Source: an uncultured Terriglobales bacterium (lineage in GTDB: Bacteria; Acidobacteriota; Terriglobia; Terriglobales; Acidobacteriaceae). From it: a DNA stretch of 45,220 nucleotides. Position numbers and translations under genes: made by a program. The notes below the pieces were generated by a model, which worked only from the letters and a program-made list of their open reading frames with translations, ran no database searches and was not told where the DNA came from. Below, one piece after another: positions 1-7,809 of the stretch (its first letter is position 1; each line of letters opens with the position of its first letter). Where the stretch lies: the NCBI GenBank assembly GCA_955652395.1, contig CATPBJ010000112.1:1-45220 (forward strand), written 5' to 3'.

Positions 1-186
1 CTCTCCCACCTCGCTGCCGCATCGAACCAGTCCGCTGGCAATGCTCCACTCGAAGGTGGCCAGGTTCAGTGACGAGCAAGCCGTTCGCACCAGGCGCACG
101 GCGCGCATCTCTTCCACGGTTTCCATCACCACAATGGGAGTGGAAGAGCTGAGCAGGATTTTCAGGCGCTCCAGAGCATCTGCCAT
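1..186 (-). CDS. AAA ATPase-like protein, N-terminal fragment (cut by window start)
   Basis: Only the first 62 codons are present; the gene runs off the left edge. The start ATG is at 184-186 on the reverse strand. The visible residues include a segment reading STPIVVMETVEEMRA, followed by a short helical stretch. This resembles the N-terminal cap of Ycf46-type AAA ATPases, which begin with a similar 'pivvvet.EE.ra' strand ahead of the AAA module. That assignment is from memory of the family; the Walker motifs lie outside the window, so ATPase activity cannot be confirmed. The gene is divergent from rpsT, with a 94-nt gap holding a probable rpsT promoter. Confidence 0.6.
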   Translation of the reverse strand, partial: MADALERLKILLSSSTPIVVMETVEEMRAVRLVRTACSSLNLATFEWSIASGLVRCGSEVGE

Positions 187-192
187 AAGGGT

Positions 193-222
193 TTGACCAT
201 CTACGACTTACTCCCGTAAGAT
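193..222 (+). promoter_or_regulatory. Probable rpsT promoter
   Basis: TTGACC at 193-198 (5 of 6 to the sigma-70 -35 consensus) is followed after 18 nt by TAAGAT at 217-222 (4 of 6 to the -10 consensus). The predicted transcript would have a leader of about 50 nt before the rpsT ATG at 281. Assigned by consensus matching only. Confidence 0.45.
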
Positions 223-280
223 AGATGATTCGGGAGATCCGGAATACCGTCACCATAGAAACGAAGGTAACGAACCAGAC

Positions 281-544
281 ATGGCAAATCATTTTTCGGC
301 GCTGAAGCGCGCCCGTCAAACCGAGACCCGATCCGTCCGCAACCGTGCCAACACTTCCCGCCTGCGCGGCGCGCTGCGAGATTTGCGTGAAGCCCTGGCC
401 AAAGGCGATAAAGCCGGTGCCGAAGTGGTTTTCAGACAGACCGTTTCCGCCCTCGATAAGGCCATCCAGAAGGGCGTGATTCACGAGAACACCGCCTCGC
501 GCTATAAGTCCCGCCTGAGCGCGCGGGTGAATGTGCTGAAATAG
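281..544 (+). CDS. rpsT: 30S ribosomal protein S20
   Basis: 87 residues, the usual length for bS20, which binds 16S rRNA early in small-subunit assembly. The N-terminus [15 protein letters not shown] and the C-terminal [20 protein letters not shown] are diagnostic: S20 has a basic N-terminal helix rich in K/R and a conserved N-x-A-x-R-x-K-S-R-L segment. The gene stands alone, as in most bacteria. AAGGT lies about 13 nt upstream of the ATG and is a distant, weak ribosome binding site. The TAG stop is the first part of a short heptamer repeat array at 543-563. Identification is secure. Confidence 0.97.
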   Translation: MANHFSALKRARQTETRSVRNRANTSRLRGALRDLREALAKGDKAGAEVVFRQTVSALDKAIQKGVIHENTASRYKSRLSARVNVLK

Positions 545-563
545 CTTTCAGCTGTCAGCTCTC
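543..563. repeat. Heptamer tandem array after rpsT
   Basis: Three degenerate 7-nt units in a row (AGCTTTC, then AGCTGTC, then AGCTCTC), beginning inside the rpsT stop codon. Closely related units occur at 32775-32802. It belongs to a family of short-period intergenic arrays seen throughout this window. Confidence 0.7.
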
Positions 564-634
564 AGGACGTCCTTCCGGCGGATACTGGCGGGGAAACGGG
601 CTATGGCCCTGTTGTCTTCCCTACGTCGGATTAC

Positions 635-1213
635 CTAGCGGAAGCGTGGAATCAGGAAGCCGGCGTGCTTCTGGTGCTCACGGAAAGCGTCTCCGAATTG
701 CCGGCTGAGCATAGCTTCTTCCTTTCTTGCCTTCAAACAGTATCCCGCCAGCACCAGGCAAAGACCTAGGACACATCTCCACTCGTCGATGGCGAGAGCC
801 GACCCAAAAGTTGCGAGAATGAGCCCGGAATAAATGGGGTGGCGCAGGCGAGCATAAGGGCCGGTGCGGATCAGTTGATGGCCTTCCTTGATTGTGACTC
901 GCGCGCTCCAATATTCCGCCAAATGATACCGGGCCCAAATGGCTAACCCAATGCCTGTCCACGTAAGGACGACACCCGCAACAACGCTCGCCATAGTGCG
1001 GGGCAAGACCCGAGTTCCCAAAAAGCCGATTCCCGTCGAACCACTAAATATCAGCCCATAGCCGACAATTTCAATCGAGAGCACGGCGAATCGAGAGGTG
1101 AAGGACTCTTTCTCGCGAGTGGCGCGGGTCTTGAGTGCGCCCACGATCCAGTAGATGACAAATACGATCCAGGGAAACTCGACCAGGAGGCGAAACACCT
1201 CTTTTGTCGTCAT
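635..1213 (-). CDS. Isoprenylcysteine carboxyl methyltransferase-family membrane protein
   Basis: 192 residues with about five hydrophobic segments. The C-terminal half carries GPYARLRHPIYSG followed by an ARKEE-type charged stretch, the SAM-binding signature shared by the ICMT/PEMT (phospholipid methyltransferase) superfamily. Bacterial members are inner-membrane methyltransferases whose substrates are mostly unknown; some methylate phospholipids or small isoprenoid-like acceptors. It is the last gene of the psd-pssA-asd-lptE-holA run, 7 nt after holA. The holA TAG is part of its AGGAA ribosome binding site, so the two are probably translationally coupled. The location near phospholipid genes makes a lipid substrate tempting, but that is inference. 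Confidence 0.8.
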   Translation of the reverse strand: MTTKEVFRLLVEFPWIVFVIYWIVGALKTRATREKESFTSRFAVLSIEIVGYGLIFSGSTGIGFLGTRVLPRTMASVVAGVVLTWTGIGLAIWARYHLAEYWSARVTIKEGHQLIRTGPYARLRHPIYSGLILATFGSALAIDEWRCVLGLCLVLAGYCLKARKEEAMLSRQFGDAFREHQKHAGFLIPRFR

Positions 1214-1220
1214 TTGATTC

Positions 1221-2345
1221 CTAAACTGGCAGTTCTTCCTGGGACCATCCGGGGATTTCGGGCTTGGCTTCGGCGGTGAGATCCAGGATTAGCTTTTCTA
1301 GTACGAACCGCTTGGTGGGCGGATTCGAGCGCAGGGCCAGGTCGGTCTTGGCCACAAGTCGAATGGCTCGCGTGAGTTCTCGTTTCGACTTGTAACGGCG
1401 GGCTTGCCGGATGATGTCATCGGCGGCGAAAGGCGGGACTCGGAACCCCTGCCACAGCGCGGCCCAGAGCATGCGCTGGTCGCGCACATTTCGCTCCAGG
1501 ATCACCAGCATCTGGCGAAAAGTCTTGGCCAGCATGTAGAGATGTCCGATGGCGGCTTCGTCGCCGTCGCCCGTGCTCAGGATCGCATCCAGCATTTGCA
1601 GCGCTCGCACCCGGTCTTTAGCGGAAATCGCGTCGGTCAGTTCGTACAGCGACCGCTGCTTCGCCGCCAGCACCATGGTTTCCACGTCGCCGAGCGTGAT
1701 TCGTCTCTTCTCGCCTACGTAGAGGATTAGCTTCTCCAGCTCATTGGAGACCATCATCATGTTGCCGCCGAGAGCGTCCACCAGTTCACGGGCGGCATCG
1801 GCGTCAATTTTCACCGCTAGCATCTTGCAGTATTCGCCAATCCAGCGGACGGCCTCACTCTCTTCGACCCGCGCCAGTTCGACGATGGCGCAATACCCGC
1901 CCATGGTCTCCCGAATTCGCTGATAGCGCTCTTTGTCGGTCATGTCCATGCGCCGCGCATCGGCCGGGATGCTGATGTGGTCGGCGACAAAAATAAGCAC
2001 CGCATCCGGGTTGGGGTCTTTGCAGTAGGCCTCGATGGCGGCCAGTTTCGCATCGTTCGATCCGCGCCCGAACAGGGTCTTGACTCCGCGGACGAAGAAC
2101 ACCTGGAACGGTGCCATCAGCGAAGGCGTGCGGACGCGATCGAGAACTTCTGCCAGGACGGTCTCTGAGAGATCAAAGTCAAACAGGCTGAAATCGCGCA
2201 GGTCGGCGGGCACCAGGTGTTTGATAAGGGCTTCGCGGCAGCGCTTGCGGAAGAAGGTTTCATCGCCCACGAAAACATACGCGGGCCGCAGCTTGCGGGC
2301 TTCGACCTCGGAGACGAAGCGGTCGGCTTGGGCGAAGGCCCGCAT
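1221..2345 (-). CDS. holA: DNA polymerase III subunit delta
   Basis: 374 residues. HolA opens the beta sliding clamp as part of the clamp loader. The N-terminal segment PAYVFVGDETFFRKRCREAL, the central segment SNELEKLILYVG and the C-terminal helical collar are typical of the family. I chose the ATG at 2345 over an in-frame upstream ATG at 2381. The shorter start has a strong GGAGGG (2352-2357) 6 nt upstream and lies after the lptE stop; the longer one would overlap lptE. HolA commonly follows lptE (the rlpB-holA pair in E. coli), which supports both assignments. Residues after 345 are poorly conserved in this family. Confidence 0.93.
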   Translation of the reverse strand: MRAFAQADRFVSEVEARKLRPAYVFVGDETFFRKRCREALIKHLVPADLRDFSLFDFDLSETVLAEVLDRVRTPSLMAPFQVFFVRGVKTLFGRGSNDAKLAAIEAYCKDPNPDAVLIFVADHISIPADARRMDMTDKERYQRIRETMGGYCAIVELARVEESEAVRWIGEYCKMLAVKIDADAARELVDALGGNMMMVSNELEKLILYVGEKRRITLGDVETMVLAAKQRSLYELTDAISAKDRVRALQMLDAILSTGDGDEAAIGHLYMLAKTFRQMLVILERNVRDQRMLWAALWQGFRVPPFAADDIIRQARRYKSKRELTRAIRLVAKTDLALRSNPPTKRFVLEKLILDLTAEAKPEIPGWSQEELPV

Positions 2346-2361
2346 CAGAAGCCCTCCACTT

Positions 2362-2976
2362 TCAGAAACCCTCCAGCACATCGCTCACCAGGGTGCGGGC
2401 AAACTCGCGCGACAGCCGTTCTAGCGCGGGCGAGTCTTCCTCAAAGAAACTGGAGAGTTCGCGCGAGACCTGATACTCCTCCCGGAACAGGTAAGAAGGA
2501 TTTTCGTAGAGCACCTTGCCTTGGCGGTCGGTCAACGTCACTTTCGCCGTCACAACCACAAGCGCGCTCGAGGCCCGCCCCGTCTGCGAGTCATAGGTCA
2601 ACGGCGAAGTCGAGGTGCTGATCACGGTACCGCGCAGAGTGGCATCCGCGGAGTCGTTGGGTTCGTTAAGGATGCGGTAGTGCGTGCGCGTGACCATCTC
2701 CTGCACCACCGCGGAGGTCAACCTCTGCTCGATTTTGTAGGTCGGTGTGCGGTTGACGAATGCCGGGATGGCAATGGTCTGGAGGTTGGCCGGGAGAGTG
2801 ACGGCATGGCCAGCGGTGTGATATCCGCAGGCCGTACTTAAAAGCGAGATTATCTGCAGGGTGCAGATGCGCGGCCATCTCGCGCTTGAAAATTGAGAAC
2901 TGATTTCACGGCCTCGCGCGGGGGAGTCGCCCGCGATCACACTAAGCACACCAGCCTCACCAGCCACACCCTTCAT
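2362..2976 (-). CDS. lptE: LPS-assembly lipoprotein LptE
   Basis: 204 residues from an ATG overlapping the Asd-like stop (ATGA). LptE plugs the LptD barrel that inserts LPS into the outer membrane. After a weak hydrophobic stretch the sequence reads STACGYHTAG. The lipid-modified Cys would be residue 50, and the CGYH start of the mature protein is typical of LptE/RlpB. The mature part has the expected layout (IPAFVNRTPTYKIEQRLT, later a TLRGTV strand). The N-terminal leader is unusually long and its residues 12-20 are encoded by a GC-rich dispersed palindrome. A disrupted or extended signal peptide is therefore likely, and the true start could be an unrecognised codon. holA follows after 16 nt. 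The family call is good; the N-terminus is uncertain. Confidence 0.85.
   Translation of the reverse strand: MKGVAGEAGVLSVIAGDSPARGREISSQFSSARWPRICTLQIISLLSTACGYHTAGHAVTLPANLQTIAIPAFVNRTPTYKIEQRLTSAVVQEMVTRTHYRILNEPNDSADATLRGTVISTSTSPLTYDSQTGRASSALVVVTAKVTLTDRQGKVLYENPSYLFREEYQVSRELSSFFEEDSPALERLSREFARTLVSDVLEGF
2918..2942. repeat. Dispersed GC palindrome in the lptE leader
   Basis: A 25-nt stretch centred on a GCGGG/CCCGC inverted repeat matches 15943-15967 inside the ABC exporter at 23 of 25 positions. Here it encodes part of the LptE leader; there it is part of an in-frame insertion. It is therefore a repeat family rather than conserved coding sequence. Confidence 0.75.
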
Positions 2977-4052
2977 TGGATCTTCCCTTTGGGGCGGGTG
3001 GCAGCCATGTTTTCTGCGCATTCAACCCCCGTAGCGGCGGCGATCCGGAGGTTGTCTGCGGCCGCCCACAACCACAGGCCGTTGGCCAGATTGGTGTCGG
3101 GCTGGATCGAGACCAGAACATCTCCTTGTCCCGCTGCGTTCACGTTGCTCGGGGACTCTTCCGCCAAACCGGTGATGGTGACATGCTCCCCCGCCAGCGC
3201 TTTGGAAATGGCGTCGATCTCCACCGGCCTTTCCATTTCGACATGCAAGGTAAACGCGTATCCATGAAAGATGGGCGCCTGCACCATCAGGAGAGACGCC
3301 GGGGGGGCGTCCTTTCCGGCGATGCGCTTATAGTGCTTGAGCACACGACGCTCCACTGTGCTCAGCGCCGGAACGGACTGCTCACCGTAGCGTGCCACCA
3401 TATTGAACGCCACCTGGGTATCGAATATTTTTTTGGGCAGCTGCTGGAAGGAAAGCAGATTCACGGTTTGCTCATGGAGCTCGTCCATGCCCTTCTGCCC
3501 ATGTTCCGAAGCCGGTTCAAAAACCGTAGCCACGACTCGTTTCACTATGGCCGACTTCTGGATCCGTAGTAGCAGAAGCGCGAGCACTACGGCAGCGGGA
3601 TGGGCCACGACCGCCGGCCCGGGTTGCAACTCCGGAGTAAGCACCTGGCCCAGCTGACGCTGAATCCACGGCGATTTCACGTCTGCATAAGGTTCGTCCT
3701 CCAGAGCGTACGAGAGGTCGACGATCGCACTGCCTGCCTTTTGCGACTTTTTCCAGTTCTGGCGGGTACACTCCTGGTCGGAAGCAAAGAAAGTGAAATC
3801 AATTTTTTCGAATTGCTCCGACCGTACGCTCTGAATAAACGAAACCTCGTCACCCACTGACTCCAGTTTGCCCAGAGACTCGTTGTCGTCAAGCAGCTTG
3901 ATGTCCAGGGAAGGAAAATTACGGTCACCCAGAACCTCGGCAACCTCTTTCCCCTTGAGCGTGCCCGCGCCCACGATGGCCAGGCGGTACAGGTTCGCTG
4001 CCCGCACCGGATCCGCATGCGCCGTTGGGACGGATTTGAAATTCGAGCTCAT
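2973..4052 (-). CDS. Aspartate-semialdehyde dehydrogenase-like protein lacking the catalytic Cys (Usg-1 type)
   Basis: 359 residues from an ATG overlapping the pssA stop (ATGA); the reading frame stays open upstream but that part lies inside pssA. The N-terminus has the NADP-binding Rossmann start (LAIVGAGTLKGKEVAEVL). The C-terminus has the Asd/ArgC dimerisation domain (LLMVQAPIFHGYAFTLHVEM). In true ASADH the substrate thiol lies in an 'NPNCS' motif; the corresponding segment here reads VVAHPAAVVLALLLL and has no Cys. This matches Usg-1-type paralogues, which are not expected to make aspartate semialdehyde. Its place between pssA and lptE with ATGA overlaps at both ends suggests a role linked to envelope lipid synthesis, but no function is known to me. 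Confidence 0.85.
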   Translation of the reverse strand: MSSNFKSVPTAHADPVRAANLYRLAIVGAGTLKGKEVAEVLGDRNFPSLDIKLLDDNESLGKLESVGDEVSFIQSVRSEQFEKIDFTFFASDQECTRQNWKKSQKAGSAIVDLSYALEDEPYADVKSPWIQRQLGQVLTPELQPGPAVVAHPAAVVLALLLLRIQKSAIVKRVVATVFEPASEHGQKGMDELHEQTVNLLSFQQLPKKIFDTQVAFNMVARYGEQSVPALSTVERRVLKHYKRIAGKDAPPASLLMVQAPIFHGYAFTLHVEMERPVEIDAISKALAGEHVTITGLAEESPSNVNAAGQGDVLVSIQPDTNLANGLWLWAAADNLRIAAATGVECAENMAATRPKGKIQ

Positions 4053-4927
4053 GAAGCCTGCGGCGCCTCGGTGTAGGCTGGAGGTGGCGGCGGATTCCCC
4101 TTCCGCCGGAAGATCCACTTCAAACGCCAGAATACGCCGGAAAATACGTAGAGCAACGCGATCAGGAACAACACCCACTGCGAATAGAAGCGGATTGCCG
4201 CGAACAGCAATCCAAATAGGATCACCAAACGGAATGGTTGCCGGGAACGGAAATCAATGTCCTTGAAGCTGTAAAAACGCCAGGTGCTGACCATGAGATA
4301 GCCCACGGCCACCACCATTAGCATCCAGGTAAGGGCCGTCCACCAGGAGGCGATGGGATCGCCGTTGGAAAAATGCACCACGGCGGCGATCACCCCCGCG
4401 CCGGCCGGAATCGGCATCCCGACAAAGTACTTCTTGCCCGGACGGCCGGGGTTGGAAGGCTGTGGATTGCTGGTGATGTTGAAGCGGGCCAGGCGGCTAG
4501 CGCCCGCCATCAGGAACAGGAAGCTGGCAATTGCGCCGAATTGGAGCAGCTTGTTGTACAACTCGCCCAGATTTGTCGGCAACTGGCGAAATCCCCAGGT
4601 CCAGGCCAGCAGAGCAGGCGCGACGCCGAAGGTGATGACATCCGCCAGGGAGTCTAACTCCTTGCCAAAATCGCTGCTGGTTCCGGTCATGCGAGCAATG
4701 CGACCGTCCAAACCATCGAACATCACGGCAAAGCCGATGGCTTTGGCGGCGTAGTCAAAATGCCACGCGTCGGCGATGGTCGCGTGCGTAATCTGGAGAA
4801 TCGCGTAGTACCCGAAGGCAATATTGGCAGTGGTAAAGAGCGAAGGCAGAATGTACATACCCTTGCGCAGCCGTCGGGGAGGTTTCTCTCCTGTGCGTCG
4901 CCTCGGCTCCGGGACTTCAGGATCCAT
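4049..4927 (-). CDS. pssA: CDP-diacylglycerol--serine O-phosphatidyltransferase
   Basis: 292 residues (a GTG one codon upstream could also start). PssA makes phosphatidylserine from CDP-diacylglycerol and serine at the inner membrane; the neighbouring Psd then decarboxylates it to phosphatidylethanolamine. The CDP-alcohol phosphotransferase signature D-G-x2-A-R-x8-G-x3-D-x3-D is intact near residues 75-97. Six or more membrane segments follow, and the C-terminal tail is basic and proline-rich. The N-terminus also has a basic Arg/Pro-rich cytoplasmic segment. The start overlaps the end of psd by about 11 nt, and the stop overlaps the Asd-like ATG, so translation of the four genes is probably coupled. 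Confidence 0.94.
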   Translation of the reverse strand: MDPEVPEPRRRTGEKPPRRLRKGMYILPSLFTTANIAFGYYAILQITHATIADAWHFDYAAKAIGFAVMFDGLDGRIARMTGTSSDFGKELDSLADVITFGVAPALLAWTWGFRQLPTNLGELYNKLLQFGAIASFLFLMAGASRLARFNITSNPQPSNPGRPGKKYFVGMPIPAGAGVIAAVVHFSNGDPIASWWTALTWMLMVVAVGYLMVSTWRFYSFKDIDFRSRQPFRLVILFGLLFAAIRFYSQWVLFLIALLYVFSGVFWRLKWIFRRKGNPPPPPAYTEAPQAS

Positions 4928-5594
4928 CACAGAACTCCTTGACGAGTCGGTTCTGCCCCACTGTGGTCAGCGGTTCGGGCACGCGGCCCAGATAGGCCAG
5001 CACGCTGGATCCGCCCTTCACGCGGTCTCCCACTTTGATGTGCAGATTGGCGGAGGCATCCAACAAAACATCGACTCGCGAACCAAATTTGATCAACCCC
5101 ACCCTTTCTCCCCGCATCACGGGATCGCCAACTCTCTTGGTGAACACAATCCGGCGCGCCAGGAGGCCTGCGATCTGCTTGAACGCAACGGTTTGCCCGT
5201 CCGCTTCGACCGTGACCGTGTTCTGCTCATTGTGCTCGGCCGACGCCGGGTTCATGGCGTTGAGAAACTTTCCTTTTTGATAGCGAACGTCCTTGATCAC
5301 GCCCGCTGTCGGCGAGCGGTTGACATGCACGTCGAACACGCTGAGAAAAATGCTGATCCGGGTGCGCGCGATGCCATTCATCAGAATGGACGACACATCG
5401 GTCACCTTGCCATCGGCCGGCGAAACCACAGCTCCGGCAGAGTCCGAGATTACCCTCTCCGGATCGCGGAAAAACCACAAGAAGAACACCGCCAGCAGGC
5501 ACGCGGGCAGTGCCCATACTGGACCAGCCAGCCAGCCTAGGAGCACAGCAGCTCCAGCCAGCGCGAGTGCGTAATAGTAGCCGTCGGGAACCAT
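4917..5594 (-). CDS. psd: Phosphatidylserine decarboxylase (short form)
   Basis: 225 residues, the length of the short archaeal-like Psd type. It self-cleaves to form a pyruvoyl cofactor and converts phosphatidylserine to phosphatidylethanolamine. Visible features are two N-terminal membrane segments ending at WFFRDPER, the VSPADGKV motif, [13 protein letters not shown], and the cleavage site GGSS, where Ser196 would become the pyruvoyl group. It is the first gene of the operon psd-pssA-asd-like-lptE-holA-ICMT. There is no clear ribosome binding site upstream of the ATG at 5594; the leader to ydcH (about 149 nt) contains the ydcH terminator. Confidence 0.95.
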   Translation of the reverse strand: MVPDGYYYALALAGAAVLLGWLAGPVWALPACLLAVFFLWFFRDPERVISDSAGAVVSPADGKVTDVSSILMNGIARTRISIFLSVFDVHVNRSPTAGVIKDVRYQKGKFLNAMNPASAEHNEQNTVTVEADGQTVAFKQIAGLLARRIVFTKRVGDPVMRGERVGLIKFGSRVDVLLDASANLHIKVGDRVKGGSSVLAYLGRVPEPLTTVGQNRLVKEFCDGS

Positions 5595-5660
5595 CGGGAG
5601 CTATTGGGAATTATAGTGCAGGCAAGGCGGGTCGGTCGCTCCCTGAAGGCAAATGATAAT

Positions 5661-5683
5661 AAAAAAAGGCGCTTACCCGCGCC
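5661..5683 (-). terminator. Rho-independent terminator of ydcH
   Basis: Read on the minus strand: stem GGCGC (5679-5683), 6-nt loop, stem GCGCC (5668-5672), then seven T residues (5667-5661) and a further T-rich stretch. It sits 61 nt past the ydcH stop and upstream of psd, separating the two transcription units. Confidence 0.75.
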
Positions 5684-5743
5684 GTGTTCGAGGCAGATTT
5701 AACCCCTTGGCGGTCACAGCCGCGATCCGTTGGAGGAACTGAG

Positions 5744-5974
5744 TTAGGCGACCTGGCCCTGCTGCATGACCAGGCGGAACTGCCGCTCAATGGACTGCAT
5801 CTGGTCCTTGAGCCGCAGTTTCAGCTTCTTAAGCCGGACTTCTTCCAGCTTTTCGTCTTCTGTTAGGTAGCGCTTTTGGGTAAGTGATTCGAGACGTTCG
5901 GCGTACTGCGTGTGCTCCTGAGCCAGCTTGCGGAACTCGTCGTTGCTGACCAGGAGCTGGTCCTTTGGAGTCAT
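5744..5974 (-). CDS. DUF465/YdcH-family small coiled-coil protein
   Basis: 76 residues, highly charged and predicted as a helical hairpin. The centre reads LTQKRYLTEDEKLEEVRLKKLKLRLKDQM; the 'L-x-x-x-D-x-x-L-x-x-L-K-K-x-K-L-x-L-K-D' pattern is characteristic of the DUF465/YdcH family, small cytosolic proteins of unknown function. A perfect AGGAGG (5984-5989) lies 9 nt upstream of the ATG, suggesting strong translation. A clear terminator follows, so it is probably monocistronic or the end of the rimI unit. Confidence 0.85.
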   Translation of the reverse strand: MTPKDQLLVSNDEFRKLAQEHTQYAERLESLTQKRYLTEDEKLEEVRLKKLKLRLKDQMQSIERQFRLVMQQGQVA

Positions 5975-6050
5975 CCAGTAGACCCTCCTGAGCGTTGGTA
6001 AGGCCTTAACCTACCACACCGCCCCAACCGCTTCAATCCTATTTCCACAG

Positions 6051-6076
6051 GTGAACAAGTTTTCATAGTGAACAAG
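6051..6076. repeat. Paired direct repeat GTGAACAAG upstream of ydcH
   Basis: GTGAACAAG occurs at 6051-6059 and again at 6068-6076, 17 nt start to start, in the rimI-ydcH gap about 80-100 nt upstream of the ydcH start. Just beyond it is a small hairpin (TGCACC 6079-6084 with GGTGCA 6091-6096). It could be a paired protein-binding site; no regulator is identified. Confidence 0.4.
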
Positions 6077-6114
6077 CTTGCACCACTCGAGGTGCAGAAT
6101 AAATCCGGGGCAGC

Positions 6115-6567
6115 CTAAACAAAACCAAGGCGATACAGGATCGCGTCTTCGTGAGGATCTTCGTAGTATCTCGGGCGGCGACCGCTTTCGAGGAACGCCC
6201 ACTTCTCGTAGAGGGCCCGCGCTGCGTGGTTGGATTCGCGGACTTCTAACAATATCGCCGTTGCGCCTTGGGCTCTGGCCAAATCCAAAAGCTCGCCCAG
6301 CAAACGCGCACCCAAACCTCGCCGGCGCGCTGGACCAGCAATAGCAATATTTTCGATCTCCCATTCTTCACCCACCACTCGAGCAATCACGAATCCCTGA
6401 AAGCTGGCCACCTCCTGCATGATGAGGGCTACCCTGGCCGGATCGGAGGCGCGAAACAGCGCTTCATACTGTTCGGCAGACCAGTGCGCCGCCGTGGCGG
6501 CGTGCTTCTCCAGGGCCATCATGGCGGGCAGGTCGGCGGTGGTGGCGGGACGGATCGAGAGCTTCAC
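6115..6567 (-). CDS. rimI: Ribosomal-protein-alanine N-acetyltransferase-like GNAT protein
   Basis: 150 residues starting with GTG. GNAT fold: the N-terminal IRPATTADLPAMMALE strand-helix, the acetyl-CoA binding loop ARRRGLGARLL (R/Q-x-x-G-x-G/A pattern), and the C-terminal SNHAARALYEKWAFLESGRRPRYY, which is typical of RimI. RimI acetylates the N-terminal alanine of S18 in E. coli, and homologues may have broader substrates. It lies downstream of tsaB, the arrangement found in many bacteria, separated by a short-period repeat array that fills the whole gap. Confidence 0.88.
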   Translation of the reverse strand: MKLSIRPATTADLPAMMALEKHAATAAHWSAEQYEALFRASDPARVALIMQEVASFQGFVIARVVGEEWEIENIAIAGPARRRGLGARLLGELLDLARAQGATAILLEVRESNHAARALYEKWAFLESGRRPRYYEDPHEDAILYRLGFV

Positions 6568-6573
6568 GGACTA

Positions 6574-6640
6574 GTTTCCGGTTTCCGGTCTCTGGTTTCA
6601 GGTTGCTGCCTTAGCTAAGAGTCGCTAACAGCTAAGAGCT
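6574..6640. repeat. Heptamer repeat array between rimI and tsaB
   Basis: Five consecutive 7-nt units from 6574 to 6608 (GTTTCCG twice, then GTCTCTG, GTTTCAG, GTTGCTG), followed by a second set built on AGCTAAG/AGTCGCT at 6613-6640. The array fills the gap between the two genes and ends next to the tsaB stop codon (6645-6647). Confidence 0.75.
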
Positions 6641-6644
6641 GCTC

Positions 6645-7295
6645 TTAGGCAACAGGCCGCCGGATATAATTCGCGTCCAGTTCCTCGGCGGAGGTTATTT
6701 TTTCCGCCCGAATCTTCTGCCATCCCAGGCGGGCGATCGCATCGCTTCGGGGCAGCTCAATCTCTTCCGCCTGCAACCCCGCCTCGCGGACGGCATTCGC
6801 CAGGCTGGGATCTGCGGTCACGACGGTTGATCCCGTCGCAGCCTCGAGCAACTCTGCGCGGGTCAGCAATCGCTCTCCCAACGGATGGACGTCATCACCG
6901 TGAACTTCGTACTCCCCCGCGTAAACCTCGTGCCGCCCCGCATCGAGCACCGCTATCACTTTGCCGTGTGAACGGCCTGAGACGGCCAGCACTTCTAGCA
7001 GCGATACCGCTGCGATCGGCTTTTCCAGGACTTCTGCCAGCGCCTTGATCGCCGCCAGTCCGACGCGCACTCCGGTAAATGAGCCGGGACCGGAGACCAC
7101 GGCGAAGGCGCCAATATCCGTTTTGCTGAAGCGATGTTTCGCGAGCAGGGCGGCGATTTGCGGCACCAATTGTGCCGAGAAAGTTCCTCCCTCGAGCGGC
7201 ACCACCTCAATTACATTGCAAGCTTCGCCCGGCCCGCAGCGTGCCAGGGCGATGCTGCCATGCTTGCCCGAAGTGTCGGCGGCTAGAAGAAGCAT
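6645..7295 (-). CDS. tsaB: tRNA threonylcarbamoyladenosine biosynthesis protein TsaB
   Basis: 216 residues. TsaB is the non-catalytic partner of TsaD in t6A37 modification of ANN-decoding tRNAs. The sequence begins LLLAADTSGKHGSIAL (ASKHA nucleotide-binding fold phosphate 1 loop) and has the signature VVSGPGSFTGVRVGLAAIKALA. The short C-terminus ends in a DANYIRRP motif, as in other TsaB proteins. tsaB is followed by rimI, a frequent pairing. tsaD and tsaE are not in this window. Confidence 0.95.
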   Translation of the reverse strand: MLLLAADTSGKHGSIALARCGPGEACNVIEVVPLEGGTFSAQLVPQIAALLAKHRFSKTDIGAFAVVSGPGSFTGVRVGLAAIKALAEVLEKPIAAVSLLEVLAVSGRSHGKVIAVLDAGRHEVYAGEYEVHGDDVHPLGERLLTRAELLEAATGSTVVTADPSLANAVREAGLQAEEIELPRSDAIARLGWQKIRAEKITSAEELDANYIRRPVA

Positions 7296-7310
7296 CTTGA
7301 AAGATTTCTG

Positions 7311-7340
7311 TCCGTGGGAATCCGCGAAAATCCGTGGCGT
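7311..7340. repeat. Decamer tandem array between tsaB and mce
   Basis: Three 10-nt units, each starting TCCGTGG or TCCGCGA, in phase at 7311, 7321 and 7331. It occupies the 54-nt gap between mce and tsaB. Same style as the heptamer arrays but with a longer unit. Confidence 0.55.
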
Positions 7341-7349
7341 CTTTCGAAG

Positions 7350-7748
7350 TCAGCGGATCGCTTCCACCAGTTCCAGCAGCACGCCGCCCGCGCTCGAAGG
7401 ATGTACGAAAACATATTTATGCCCGCCGGCACCCACCTTGATTTCGTCTGAAACCAGCCGCACGGCATCTTTCTTCAGCCGCTCGACTGCGGCCTCCAGG
7501 TCGGGGACACACAGCGAGACGTGGTGCAATCCCTCACCCCGCTGGGCGATGAATTTCGCGATGACCGAGCTCTCCGAAGTGGGCTCAAGCAGTTCCAATC
7601 GGCTCTCGCCCAGTGGCACCAGCACGACACGCACTTGCTCGGCCTCGACTGTTTCCTCAGCCGTGAGGTTAAGCCCCAGCTTCTCGTATATGCCCTTTGC
7701 GGCGGCGAGCGACTTCACGGCAACGCCAATATGGTCAATGCTGAACAT
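7350..7748 (-). CDS. mce: Methylmalonyl-CoA epimerase
   Basis: 132 residues, vicinal-oxygen-chelate (glyoxalase/VOC) fold. It interconverts (S)- and (R)-methylmalonyl-CoA between propionyl-CoA carboxylase and methylmalonyl-CoA mutase. Key features: IDHIGVAVKSL near the N-terminus (metal-binding His), GEGLHHVSLCVPDLEAA in the middle, and GGVLLELVE at the C-terminus (metal-binding Glu). A GGAG lies 8 nt before the ATG. It follows meaB in the same orientation, which strengthens the call, since both serve the mutase. The mutase itself is outside the window. Confidence 0.93.
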   Translation of the reverse strand: MFSIDHIGVAVKSLAAAKGIYEKLGLNLTAEETVEAEQVRVVLVPLGESRLELLEPTSESSVIAKFIAQRGEGLHHVSLCVPDLEAAVERLKKDAVRLVSDEIKVGAGGHKYVFVHPSSAGGVLLELVEAIR

Positions 7749-7809
7749 CAGAGAGTCTCCATCTCAATATAGGCGCGAGCGTCACGCTTGTGCGCGGATT
7801 CGGGATGGG

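Noticed and set aside
1404-2621. Long plus-strand frames opposite holA and lptE
   Set aside because: They are shadows of GC-rich minus-strand genes, with no domains and no conserved starts.
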